Shown here in pieces: positions 12,860 to 22,831 of a stretch of DNA of 64,000 nucleotides. The position numbers and the translations under genes are program-made. The DNA comes from Endomychus coccineus. Taxonomy: Eukaryota; Arthropoda; Insecta; Coleoptera; Endomychidae. Location: positions 180,899,112-180,963,111 of the forward strand of contig OY294069.1 in assembly GCA_958510875.1 (NCBI GenBank), given 5' to 3'. Every line of letters begins with the position of its first letter. Position 1 is the stretch's first letter. The notes beneath the pieces are model-generated. The model was not told the origin of the DNA. It searched no databases and was given only the letters and a program-made list of their open reading frames with translations.

Positions 12860-13275
12860 TATTTGCGGGAAAGCTATAAAGCAGCCCAAGGACACTATAA
12901 AACAGAGTTGAGAACGTCAAAAAGAGATACCTGGCGGACTTTCTGCGGGGATATCAACAAGTTGCCCTCAGCAGCAAGACTCTGCAAAGGGCTTTCAAGA
13001 GATAACAGAGTCAAAATTGAATCGGTGATTCTTCCAAGTGGTGACTACACCACGTCTCCGTAGGAGACACTGAGACACCCAATGTCGGTTAATTTTCCTG
13101 ACTCTAGAGACAGAGATCTGACAACCGAAAGAGTCGATGGGCAGCAGGGTGACCGTTGTGATGGTGACTTTCGTCTGCCCTCCGACATAGTCAATTATGA
13201 CAAGGTCAACCTTCTTTATGTAACGGTAATGCTTCAGATGATTGCCAAGATTTCAGAAATGTGCCAGTGTTAATG
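12860..13275 (+). mobile_element. Non-LTR ORF2 relic, region between endonuclease and RT
   Basis: YKAAQGHYKTELRTSKRDTW and RTFCGDINKLPSAARLCKGL match the pattern of the linker that precedes RT in R1/LOA/jockey-type elements (lysine-rich helix, a W(R/K)xFC motif, then an ARL motif). A stop at about 13061 and the lack of RT downstream show truncation. It is probably related to the RNase H-bearing elements at 24.8, 50.8 and 55.3 kb, but that link is inference. Confidence 0.65.
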
Positions 13276-14818
13276 CAAGAGTTTTGTCAGAGAAGTACAC
13301 TTGATAATTTTCGAATTTACGTTATAAATATCACGATAGTCAGATTTATTCAATTTAGAGATGCAATCCCTCACTAAATGAAAAGAGAGTTCTTGAAAGT
13401 TGAAAGTTGGATGTTCAGAGGGAAATACTACAGGATTTTTTCATACAGGCAAGACCTTGGATAAATTCGAACCAATTTGAGTAAAGTATTCATTGAATTG
13501 ATTTGGAGATAATTTCGTTTCAATATTCATATATTTATTCTTTCTATATTTGTTAATTATATTTCACGACGCTTTAAAAGGATTATTTGATTTTAATAAA
13601 AAACTAAGTATATATAGTCTCAAAAAAGAGAACAAGACTTCCTTTTTTTGTATCTCCTATACTTACCGAGTTATCCTATAGAAACATCGAAAATTGTCTA
13701 CCCATACAGTCAATATTATTTCTTGTTTTGATAGTTTTCATTCTTCCCTAGATATGTTCCTTAGTATCTGTCTCAATGTTTACTGTATTTCAAATAAGTG
13801 GTGATATTTTTATTTTGATACCAAATACTGGAACTTTTCCATGCGTTCCCCTTCTCAGCGTTGCGTATCTAAATCATTTCTGGACTTGAATCTCTAATTA
13901 TTTATCTATAGAAATTAATATCTGTATGTTTACATTGACATTTGCCATTAGCTAACTTTTTCTTATACACCATTGTAATAATTGGATAAATCTGGTTTTG
14001 TTGAGGTTGAATTGCGTTTGAAATTGATTAAAAAAAAATCAAGAAGGTTTTAGATGTTAACACCGGATTCTCACGCTTGCATTAATGTGTACCTGAGTGT
14101 TCTGGATTTCTTAGAGCTTTCATAAATGTTCTCTTACGTCTTACTCTTGTAGTCTTTATCAAGTGTTCTTAAAATAATACATAAAACTGCGTCCAGTCTG
14201 ACCTGCGTATACGACAGAAGCGTAACTTGCATGAAGTATCCTTCTCCCATTTTGAATTATCGATGAATCCATATAAATAGTTTGGGTGAATTTTTCAAGG
14301 CATATTGCCTCCTTTTAGCTCTTATGGCACGGCAAACGGTCGAACCTAGTTCTATCAATGTTCATTGGAATTATTTGAAATACCTGAGACTAAGTATGCA
14401 AAACATTCGAAACCATAAGTTGACAAAAAATTAACACGTTCTTGGTAAGAATGATACTCGAACGAATATTGTCAAGAATATTATACGCACCCGATATAAA
14501 TAAAGGCCCAAAATTTTAGTCCATGCAACCTCGACAAATCAATACATTTCAAATATATCGCGCCGCTTCAAACGTTGAAAACCGACGCATAACGACGTCC
14601 AAGCCGACGTAGCTCCCTTCTAAATCAGCTGGTCTTATTGTGACATGGAAAGTGCAATACCTATTTAATTAAAATGAATTGCAGCGTGCACTAAATCGTG
14701 TGTGATGTTGTTGAAATAATTCGGTAATTCATATAAAATAAACATCGCATTCCATATGAAACGTTCGTGTCATTGTTGTTAAATATCAGTAAAGTTGGGT
14801 TAGGTTGAATTGTCCATA
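13276..14818. other. Upstream flank of the heavy-chain gene
   Basis: AT-rich; no element recognised. The 200-300 bp before 14819 is the likely promoter or 5' UTR region by position only. An in-frame TAG at 14801-14803 precedes the start codon. Confidence 0.4.
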
Positions 14819-15023
14819 ATGGAAGGATTCCTTGGTGTAGACACAAAAACCAATCTACCAGGTTCGCCTACAAATTCATTCTTGGCCGACGAGGTCGCAT
14901 CGATATGTCCTCTGATCACGCCGTCTCCGCCTACGAACGATTTATTGCATGCCCTGCCAGAATCTTCCGAAGCCAATTATGCAATAGGAGAAGAGCTTGC
15001 AAATATATTGCAAATTGTCAAAG
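14819..15023 (+). CDS. SLC3A2-like amino acid transporter heavy chain, coding exon 1
   Basis: The ATG at 14819 opens a 68-residue segment (MEGFLGVDTKTNLPGSP onward) rich in Pro, Ser and acidic residues, plausible for the cytosolic tail of a type II membrane protein. An in-frame stop lies 16-18 nt upstream. It ends at AAAG|GTAAAT in phase 1, which fits the phase of the exon at 21165 and would create an Asp codon at the join. Reading on through the donor gives a longer frame to 15241, but that part overlaps a dispersed repeat. I assign this exon by phase, strand and order rather than by recognised similarity, so it could belong to another gene. Confidence 0.6.
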
Positions 15024-15089
15024 GTAAATCAACATTATCTGTAACCAAACTGAATCTGTATTTTCTGAATTATAACCCCGTGTCAATTG

Positions 15090-15245
15090 TAAAGTTTGCG
15101 TCACCCCATTTGGGATGGAATTCAAACGTGAAAGGGGCTACCGCCCCCCAAAACAATACAGTTCCTAGTTTCCACCAAAACGATTTGCAAAATTCTGAAT
15201 CTGTACAACCAATAGGAACGCAGCAATCGTTTCCACAGTAATTTA
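15090..15245 (+). repeat. Dispersed repeat copy (with 44520-44685)
   Basis: Shares with 44.5 kb the ordered blocks CAAACG, GGCTACCGC, CCCAAAA, TTTGCAAAATT and CCAATAGGAAC, on the same strand. The element class is not recognised. It lies just inside intron 1 of the heavy-chain gene. Confidence 0.6.
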
Positions 15246-15734
15246 CAAAAATAGTCGTAGATGGTTTCAGAAGTCGACCCTAGAAAGTGTAGCCAACTGT
15301 AAAATGAAATAATCCTATTTCATCGAAAATAGTACGACAATTATTTAAGGAAAATGTTCAAATGAATTAGTTCAGAAAATTATCAATTATGACGTCATTT
15401 CTTTCTTCGGTGAACACATCATAGCGGAATAAATTAACAGGAGTCACAAACTGTTCTAACAGCGAATAATAATGGGATTTCCAAACATGAGAACTAAAAT
15501 TGTAAAAGTATGGTAATTATAAGAAAAGGAATTGATGGGACAAATTTAATAAGGCTGATATATTATAATCCAACTGGTAAGTAAATTCTGGGTGTTTTTG
15601 TACTTATTTATTTCCAATGCTTCCTGAAAGTGATTTGTAACAATTGTAACAAGGTAAAATTTCTTGTTATTATCTGTAAAAATGAAATAATCATTAAGTA
15701 ACGGACAGATCCATACAAAATTGTAAAATTTCGA
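15246..15734. other. Intron 1 sequence, nothing recognised
   Basis: AT-rich intron of the heavy-chain gene between two repeats. Confidence 0.4.
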
Positions 15735-16437
15735 AATCTGAATCAAACAGTTCAAATACTATTTGGAGTTAATAATACAAACAAGGGGTAACCCTCCGCT
15801 AGACATGAATTGGAATTTCTTCCCTGGATATTTTTCCGCAATGTGTTTTAAAAGTGATAAACTTTCTTGAGAAATGGTGTGACTTGTATTCAAAATATGT
15901 TCGGGTAACGGCTGATTTTTCACTATATGGGCTAAATGTTATTTATAACCGAGTAAAAATGTTCCTTCTAGTTTGATCCGCATAGCATTTTGAACACGAC
16001 TCACAACCGATTTTGTAAATCCCGGATTCGTCGAAGTCGGAAATTTTAACAAATATGTTGTCTAAACGGTTTTTCGGCTTGTTTTTACATCTATTATGGA
16101 ATTTATTAATTTCTGAAGGATGATAACTGAAACTTTTAAATCTTATTGAACTATTTGAAGGTGGTGGCTTTAATTTGGTTAAAGTTTAGGAACAGAGAAA
16201 AATAACAAAATAAATTTCCTAGACCTAATCCTCACGCACCATAATTAAATAAATAAACTAATAAACTATAATAGAGTTCACACTATAGATATATTATAAC
16301 AATATTGATAAGAAATAATCATCCTTATTCACTAAAAATACTTCTAGAGTACTAAGGCTATCAAGTAGCCGAAAGGTCCTCAGCACTTAGAAGTATTTTT
16401 AGTGAATAAGGGTGAGTATTTCTTAAACACTCAAAAT
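15735..16437 (-). mobile_element. PLE family A copy, GIY-YIG debris plus palindromic terminus
   Basis: The minus strand carries the GIY-YIG start block (DFDESGIYKI type, about 15990-16050) and the same linker as the 8.2-kb and 38.5-kb copies. At 16265-16437 the family terminus forms a palindrome (ACTAAAAATACTTCTAGAGT and its inverse). The hammerhead is reduced to part of stem II and GAAA. Not functional. Confidence 0.82.
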
Positions 16438-17065
16438 TTTAAGAAAATCGACATTCTCTGATACAACTATTGCTAATTCCCCCTTTAGACTCCGTGATCA
16501 ACAATTACCCGCATACAATTCAATGATATATCGAGTCTTTTCACTTCCTCTCTCCCCCGAAAACTTGAATGAAGAATTGAATATAATCAAGCTTATAGCC
16601 ATCAACAATGGATCCAAATTCATTAATAGAAAGTACTTCCCCTAACATATTTTGGTGCTATTAGTGAAAAATCGCAAACATTTTATCAAAAAATCATCTC
16701 AAAGTTATCTTCAAACACCAAAACGAATTGTGTTATATTTTGTTCAATGCTGAAAATAAAACGAATAAGTTTGATGAACCTGGAGTACATAAATCAACCT
16801 GTTCTGAGTGTGACAACATTTACATTGGTATGCAAGTCGTATTATAGAAATTAGATATAAGAAACATTTTCGATCTTTTAGACTCAATATAATAATATAA
16901 TATATAATATTTTAGAAACCAAGTTCACTTATTCAAATTTAGTTGAAGTTAAAAAATTATGTATAATCAAAGTCGAAATTTTCAAAGGCATAAAAAATAA
17001 CTATAGCAAAATTTTAAATGATCAGTTAGACTTGTATTACAGCATTCTTTTCGCTGTCCTGATAC
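16438..17065 (+). mobile_element. PLE relic with GIY-YIG remnants, opposite orientation
   Basis: Broken plus-strand frames give a PLE-like linker, then EPGVHKSTCSECDNIYIG near 16777-16830, a clear GIY-YIG start with the CxxC pair. Stops follow within a few codons. It abuts the family A terminus head to head. Confidence 0.75.
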
Positions 17066-17239
17066 CATAATATTCTTCGTAATCCACATACCTGTACCTT
17101 CCTAGTAAATGTATGCATTAAAAATTTCCCATAATTACCTGATTAACTCTACCCTATTTTCCTATTTCATTTATTCAATCCTAGCAATGTATTTCCCTAT
17201 ATTCTAATCGAAACTACAGTTATTACTTGTATCTTAATA

Positions 17240-17475
17240 AACTATAAAGAATTCACACTGTGGATATATTATAACACTTTTGGCAAGAAATAATCCATTA
17301 AAGATACTATTAAAGTACTGAGGATCTTTTGGCTACCAAGTGGCCATCATCAGAGTAAACTTTAAGGTGAGTTTACTATGATGATGGCTACTTGGTAGCC
17401 GAACGGTTCTCATTACTTCAATAGTATCTTTAGGGGATATGGGTGATTATTTCTTATCAATACTCGTATCTTATT
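17240..17475. repeat. Inverted pair of PLE family A termini
   Basis: Two terminal repeats lie back to back about a centre near 17362. Both hammerheads are decayed: the minus-strand one has GAAA changed to AAAA, the plus-strand one has AUGAUGA in place of CUGAUGA and GAAC in place of GAAA. No coding sequence remains between the arms. Confidence 0.85.
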
Positions 17476-17537
17476 TCGACTATAAATATGTGTAATATAA
17501 ATTATAAAAAACAAAGTGAAGATATGTTCATATTATA

Positions 17538-18950
17538 CTGGGTTCCCCATAATAGACTACCCATTTTAATATTTGAATAAAAATTTTTTTAGTTAACAAA
17601 ACAAACTTTTTGTTTCACTAAATTACAGCTAACTCTTTGGGATTTATGATAACTTATAAATATTTGGCTAATTTAATTCTAACTTTTAAAAATCACGCCT
17701 TCTAAATGACCTCCACCAACTTCAACACACTTTTCAATATTAGATAAAAAGTGGTTCATTACACGGCGTAGCAAACCTTCGTCTATTCCTTCAACTTCTT
17801 CACGAATTTTGACTTTCAGTTCCTCGATTGTACATGGACGACTCGCAAACACTTTGGCTTTTAAATATCCCCACAGGTAAAAATCGGGTGCAAATCTCGG
17901 AATCGAGAAATGAGTCGGCCATTAAACAGTTCTCGCAGGACCCTCATTGAGTTTCTGGCGGTATGAGCTGTTGCCTCATTTTGTTGGAATAGTACGGCAT
18001 TGTTTAGTAATCCACGTCTATTTGATTCTGGAAGGAGAAATGTCTCTAGCATATCAACGTAGCGCTCGTAGCGCTCGGATGCTACTGTTACAGCGCGGTT
18101 ATTTTCATCCTCAAAAAAATAAGGGCCAATAATACCAAAAGATCCTACTCCACACCACACAACAACTTTTGGATGATGCTGGTTCTGTGTAAGATTTCAC
18201 GAGGATTTTCATTTGACCAGTATCTAAAATTCTGCTTATTGACCATGCCGTTCAAATAAAAATTTGCTTCGTCGGTCATTAGGAGACTGTGAATTGCTCC
18301 TTGATGTAAATCCAAAAATTCTTGACAAAATGCCAACCTTGCTTCTTTATCTTGATTGCTAAGGTGCTGTGCCATTTGCTTCCCTTCGATATTCCTAGGA
18401 TAAGGATTTGTCGATTAGCAGACCTTTTAGTACTTCTCGTAAACGCAATTCTCAATATTTTCTGGTGTACGAACTATTCTTCGACGTCCAGGCTTCTTCA
18501 AATTTTGTACAGAACCATTTTCACGCCAATGACGAACCCATAACTTAACAGTTTTACGATTTGGCGCGTGACCCCTATTGTTGTTATTAAAGTGACGCCG
18601 GAATGCACGCCTAACTTCTTCTATCGAATTGCTTCTTATGTACGGTTCTACACAAAACACACGTTGTTGGACTGAGTCATCCATGAAAGTTCAAACGGAT
18701 ATTGAAAAAATGTCTCAAAGCAAAAAAAATTAAATAATTATTGATGAAAACTAACAAACTTCTCGTAGAAAAATGGCGTTCCACGAAATTATTAATTTAA
18801 AATTTATTTGTGACAGGCGCCTACTTGATTAATAATTTACTTAAATCCCAAAGACTACAGAAGATAATCCCACAGAGAACAAACTATTTAGTTATCTCGT
18901 AGGGAATTTATTAATAATATAAAATGGGTAGTCTATTATGGGGAACCCAG
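17538..18950 (-). mobile_element. Mariner-type DNA transposon, full length, inactive
   Basis: The 1413-bp element is bounded by 31-bp perfect terminal inverted repeats beginning CTGGGTTCCCCATAATAGAC and flanked by TA on both sides (17536-17537, 18951-18952), the standard Tc1/mariner target duplication. It lies in intron 1 of the heavy-chain gene, antisense to it. The right flank resembles, inverted, the sequence at 27850-27895, so it landed in an older dispersed repeat. Confidence 0.92.
17690..18684 (-). pseudogene. Broken mariner-type transposase
   Basis: Three pieces in different frames. 18427-18684 is an N-terminal helix-turn-helix domain (SVQQRVFCVEPYIRS, then WVRHWRENGSVQNLKKPGRR). 18145-18375 holds the first catalytic Asp in MTDEANFYLNG. 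17861-18160 holds FGIIGPYFFEDEN and FQQNEATAHTAR, where family members have FQQDGATAHTAR: the second catalytic Asp is Asn. After RFRDL about a dozen residues (the PPRSPDL block) are deleted with a frameshift, and the DFYLWGYLKAK block with the third acidic residue resumes out of frame, with further coding down to about 17690. Frameshifts, deletion and the D-to-N change make it inactive. Confidence 0.88.
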
Positions 18951-19063
18951 TATCAATATGATAAATTATCACAAAGTACCGGCTTCCACCATCGATTTTT
19001 TAAATATTTAATAGCTCTATTGATAAGAAATAATTACCCTTATCTACTGAAAATACTATTAAA

Positions 19064-19110
19064 ATGCTGAGGACCTTTCGGCTATCAAGTAGCCATCATC
19101 AGAGTAAACT
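19064..19110 (-). ncRNA. Hammerhead ribozyme, PLE family A
   Basis: Order on the minus strand: UUUACU (stem I), CUGAUGA, U, GGCUA-CUUGA-UAGCC (stem II), GAAA, GGUCCUC (stem III and cleavage triplet CUC), AGCA (stem I). Stem I has one mismatch (A.C). Core residues are all present. Confidence 0.72.
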
Positions 19111-19200
19111 AAATTATAAATCAAAATGGGCCAGCTTAAATACCATTTGGATATTATCTCCAAATAATATTTAAACAGGCACATTTTTATTCATAATTTA

Positions 19201-19247
19201 GTTTACTCTGATGATGGTTACTTGGTAGCCGAAAGGTTCTCAGCATT
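19201..19247 (+). ncRNA. Hammerhead ribozyme, PLE family A
   Basis: Plus-strand order: UUUACU, CUGAUGA, U, GGUUAC-UUG-GUAGCC (stem II with one G.U pair), GAAA, GGUUCUC, AGCA. Core residues are intact; stem I is weakened by one mismatch and stem III is less symmetrical than consensus. Confidence 0.72.
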
Positions 19248-19320
19248 TTAATAGTATTTTCAGTAGATAAGGCTGATTCTTTCTCATCAATATTCACAGT
19301 GTGAACTCTTTTATGGTTCA

Positions 19321-20169
19321 TTTCTTAATAGCTGTCCTTTTTTGAATTTGTGTAATAATTAGAATTTCTGTTGGTCCCAGGTTACAGTTCAATCCCCAAA
19401 TGGATTAAACCGTAACTAGGTAAATTCAACTAACTATCGATGCTAAGATATCAATTGCTTCTTTTCGACCTAGTGAAAGTGTGGTAACCGGGTTCAGATT
19501 GGGATTGTGTTTCTGCCAGTATTGCAAATAACTAGGGATAAGAATAGAAATTTAATTCAGTTAGCGATATCGTTACGTTACATAATCTTTATCTGAAATC
19601 CGTTGTTAGATTTCAGTCCAAGGAAGAAGTCGACAAATATTACTTAGGTACTCATTGAATGCTTAATTCCTCCAACGAATAAATTATGTGATCATTATAC
19701 ATCCTTTTAACTTGATCTGTTTGAACTTGAATAAGATAACTATTAAAAGTTATTTTATTCAAGTATCGAATGGATTTTCATCACGTCATGGAATTCTATT
19801 CAATTTTTGATCTGTTTGCATTACCAGAATCAAGATACATTAATATTCGTTTGAAATGTTATTGCCGTACCTATATTACGTTCTTCCATAAATATATAAC
19901 TAGGAACTGCTAGGAATTTTTGTGTACTATATCTTGTAGGAAGTCTACCGTTACTGTTTTCCACTTAGGTTTATTTATGTTTCTAGGAATTGTGCCCTTG
20001 CCGTTAAACTAATTTCATTTCATGCACTAAAGCGATTAGATGGCCTCCTCAATTAGCGAAAATATATAACGGCTGGCTTGTGTCTAATGTAATGTCAACA
20101 ATTTAGATAGAAACGCTTGTGATTTTGAAATAAACGAATAGGGCAAGGTGAAAAGTTCTTGAAAAATAA
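19321..20169. other. Intron 1 sequence, nothing recognised
   Basis: AT-rich intronic sequence of the heavy-chain gene. Confidence 0.4.
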
Positions 20170-20445
20170 AAAAGATATGATTTATTTGGTCAACGTTTTT
20201 CTAGTTTTTCGATCGCTTCCAAATAATACGATTTCGACAATCCTACGAAATGGGCCTTTGTTTCAGTGATGACCTCGTCGTTGGAGCCAAATCTCTATCC
20301 GCCGAGCCATTTCTTCAAGTTTAGAGATAGATCAAAATCGCAGGGGATCAAATCTGGAGAATATGGTGGATGATACGAACCAATTCGTAGCGCAATTCAT
20401 GCAATTTTTCCATTGCGCCTTTTCTTAGACAAATGCTTTCGCTTG
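20170..20445 (-). mobile_element. Mariner transposase relic, C-terminal end
   Basis: Minus-strand frames give LHELRYELV, a decayed PPYSPDL block, PCDFDLSLNLKKWLGG, RFGSNDEVITETKAHF and YYLEAIEKLEKR, which is the normal end of a mariner transposase (third catalytic Asp in CDF). Internal stops and frameshifts; no N-terminal half and no TIRs seen. It is a different mariner subfamily from the elements at 17.5 and 32.4 kb. Confidence 0.8.
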
Positions 20446-21164
20446 AAATCGGCGTCGAATCTATCCAATAGCCCATTTCAAAATAACCGATAAATTGTAT
20501 GCTTACTACGGAACCACTACGAGAATCTTGTTACCATGAAATCTTTCACTGGGACAGCCGATATCCATTGTTTCCGTAGTTCATTATCTTTAGGAAAACT
20601 AAACACAAACGTCAGTAAACGGTACGTACAATACAATACGCGGGAAGAATCCACATAAATACTCACTTGGAAAGCCATATTGCAACGCACTTTATTCAGT
20701 CTAACACTCTTATACACGCTTATTTACAGGTAAAATTATGTTCTGATTACACGAGGATCCCTAGAAACGGGTGCACCATATTATTTTCCACAAGAAATAG
20801 TTAAAATTATACTGGTTACGAGCATGAAGACTAAAGATACTGTAGTAAGCTTCGTAAGCCTCTTGTTGATGACGAAACACAGACTTTTGTACTCAGCGTA
20901 TAAGCCTTGTACTATAGAGGGTATTAGCACTGGCCATTACCTCTTTTAAGATATCAACACAACTCAATGACCATTGCTGAGAAAGATAGAACGTCTTTCG
21001 TAGCTTTTGTACGGTTGAGGATGCAACATTTCGACTTGCCTAAAGAAATGAAGCAATTCAACAGCAAAAAATCTAACCGGGTAGTAGTGCCAAAAATACT
21101 CGTATCCTACCTTCCAATGTAAATTTGTCTTGGTTATTTTATGATGAAATGATTTCTGTTTCAG
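20446..21164. other. Intron 1 sequence, nothing recognised
   Basis: Ends in a splice acceptor, TTTCTGTTTCAG at 21153-21164. Confidence 0.45.
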
Positions 21165-21295
21165 ATAATGCAAAGTGTGGAGGCGACTCAGCGTCTTCCA
21201 GTTCTTCAGCTTTGGCAGAACCTGCTTGCACTCAATTACTGAATCACCGAAATGTTTATCATCATATGGATAAGGATGAAGAAACAGTTATTCAG
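21165..21295 (+). CDS. SLC3A2-like amino acid transporter heavy chain, coding exon 2
   Basis: 131 nt between a good acceptor (TTTCTGTTTCAG) and a donor (CAG|GTAGCT). In phase it encodes DNAKCGGDSASSSSSALAEP, then MDKDEETVIQ: serine-rich then acidic, consistent with a cytosolic tail. It begins with two bases of a codon and ends on a codon boundary, matching exon 1 (phase 1) and exon 3 (phase 0). It should be residues 69-112 of the 618-residue model. Assigned by splice signals, phase and open frame. Confidence 0.68.
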
Positions 21296-21723
21296 GTAGC
21301 TATCTCCAGTGTCGAAATTAGACACAGAATATTTGATACCCATCCCTTACAAAGGAATCTGGTGTCCAAACTGAGCCAGTCGCAACCCCTATCCAAAATC
21401 TTGTTTAATTTATTCTCATTTTTGGTTGATTGTTTATTTATCGAGAGGATTCGCAGCGGGAAAAATTTTTAGAACCGCTGATCTACGTGCTTCGCTTACG
21501 ACATCAAGAAGTGTACGAATAATAGCGATAAAAGGAACGTATCAAAATGGGGTGGGTGACCCGTTACTATATGAGTCGATCGTCATTTCTTAAGCAATCT
21601 TCAATTGTTGTGTCGTCAAAATTGATAATTTTAATTACCGAAAAGAGCTAATTATGTTTTAATTGCGGTCGGTAATTTTGTAACTATATTTGAACCACAA
21701 AGAAAAATGTTAAGCAAATAATC

Positions 21724-22136
21724 ACTTTTAACAAAGTTGGTATATATAACCTTCTGAGATCCAATAGAACAAGTTCCAACAGTTACAACCCTCTCTAATT
21801 TTTCGCATTTTCCCAAATTTCATAAGGGCTGTATGCAAAAATAGTTTATTGGGTCGATCTCATCGATTTCGATATAATGTCATCATAATACACTCTCATG
21901 AATGAGGAATTCGATTCTATTATTAGTTTTCACCTCGGACGCTAATGCAACATGTCGCAGCGTTCCGAAACCCCGAATTTCGGCCATCTCTTAGATAAAT
22001 GCACTATAGAATCACTTTTAACATGCTTAATGCACCCGAAATTAGTGTCCACAACCTTCTGAGATCCCATAAAACAAGTTCCATCCGTTACATGACCCTC
22101 TCTAATTTTTCATATTTTCCCAAATTTCATAAGTCA
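21724..22136 (+). repeat. Imperfect direct repeat, about 285-bp spacing
   Basis: The block starting AATCACTTTTAACA, through CCTTCTGAGATCC and ACAAGTTCC, to CCCTCTCTAATTTTTC and CCCAAATTTCATAAG occurs at 21730-21830 and again at 22011-22133. Nature unknown; the second copy runs straight into the family E terminus. Confidence 0.75.
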
Positions 22137-22204
22137 CCCCTATGGTCATTATCTCTTTTCGTACAAATACCTAGTAATACCGCTATGAGTTTAAGTATCA
22201 TTGT

Positions 22205-22340
22205 TCACCTGTTGAAGTCACTGTGTAGCGAAACATGTTGTGTTTACTTTTATTTTTATAATAATCGTTTATTTTGGCATTCTTCTATAGTGATTCAGTG
22301 TAGTGATATAATGCATTTCCAAGAAGTGAAAACTGTTCAA
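22205..22340 (+). repeat. PLE family E terminus with degenerate hammerhead
   Basis: Matches the 5.0-kb inverted pair: GCGAAACATG, then TTTTTATAATAATCGTTTA, TTCTATAGTGATTCAGTGTAG and ATAATGCATTT. A UUGAAGU box and GAAA are visible in the ribozyme position, but the core is mutated. Confidence 0.65.
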
Positions 22341-22344
22341 TCTT

Positions 22345-22760
22345 AAAGTTAATAAATAGTATATTATTCAACGACCATATTATGGTGGCTATTATTCACG
22401 TGGATGAAGTTAAATCATCCAAGTGAATAATAGCCATAATATGCAAGTAGAATACTATACTTTGTCCACGACCCATAAATATTACTCTGATACTAATAAA
22501 TTTTGCTGTTGAAACAAGTCGAACCAACAAATTGTTGACGTTTCAAATTAAATTCGATCTGACTTGACGTTTCATAGAACGCTCTATTTTTATCGTATTT
22601 GTCTATACGTTTCTATCATGTTTGTCATATTGATGGTAGTGAATAATGATTTCATTATTCACTAGTGATTAATGGATATCATTATGCTTGAGGAAACACA
22701 TGCATTATGCATATTTTATACAATAGTCGTGGACAAAGTATATTTATTCACATTTCAATA
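22345..22760. repeat. Foldback (MITE-like) element
   Basis: A near-perfect hairpin at 22373-22443 pairs CATATTATGGTGGCTATTAT and TCACGTGGATGA with TCATCCAAGTGA and ATAATAGCCATAATATG around a 7-nt loop. A second inverted pair joins CTTTGTCCACGAC (about 22461-22473) with GTCGTGGACAAAG (about 22727-22739). No coding content. It sits in intron 2 of the heavy-chain gene. Confidence 0.75.
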
Positions 22761-22831
22761 TTCGTCGTGGTAAACGCCAAAGCTGTAGACTATTTAACCA
22801 TACATTATCTGAAATATATTTTTTTCAATAG

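Larger units (their letters stand above)
19008..19320. mobile_element. Minimal inverted PLE family A unit with two near-intact hammerheads
   Basis: Two family A terminal repeats point outward from a spacer of under 100 bp (19111-19200). There is no coding sequence. Each arm keeps a CUGAUGA box, stem II and GAAA, on opposite strands, so either transcription direction would produce one sense hammerhead. Outer flanks carry the common family ends. Confidence 0.85.

Noticed and set aside
14810..15241. A single-exon 143-residue gene
   Set aside because: The first 68 codons end at a good splice donor in a phase that matches the next exon; the rest overlaps a dispersed repeat found at 44.5 kb.
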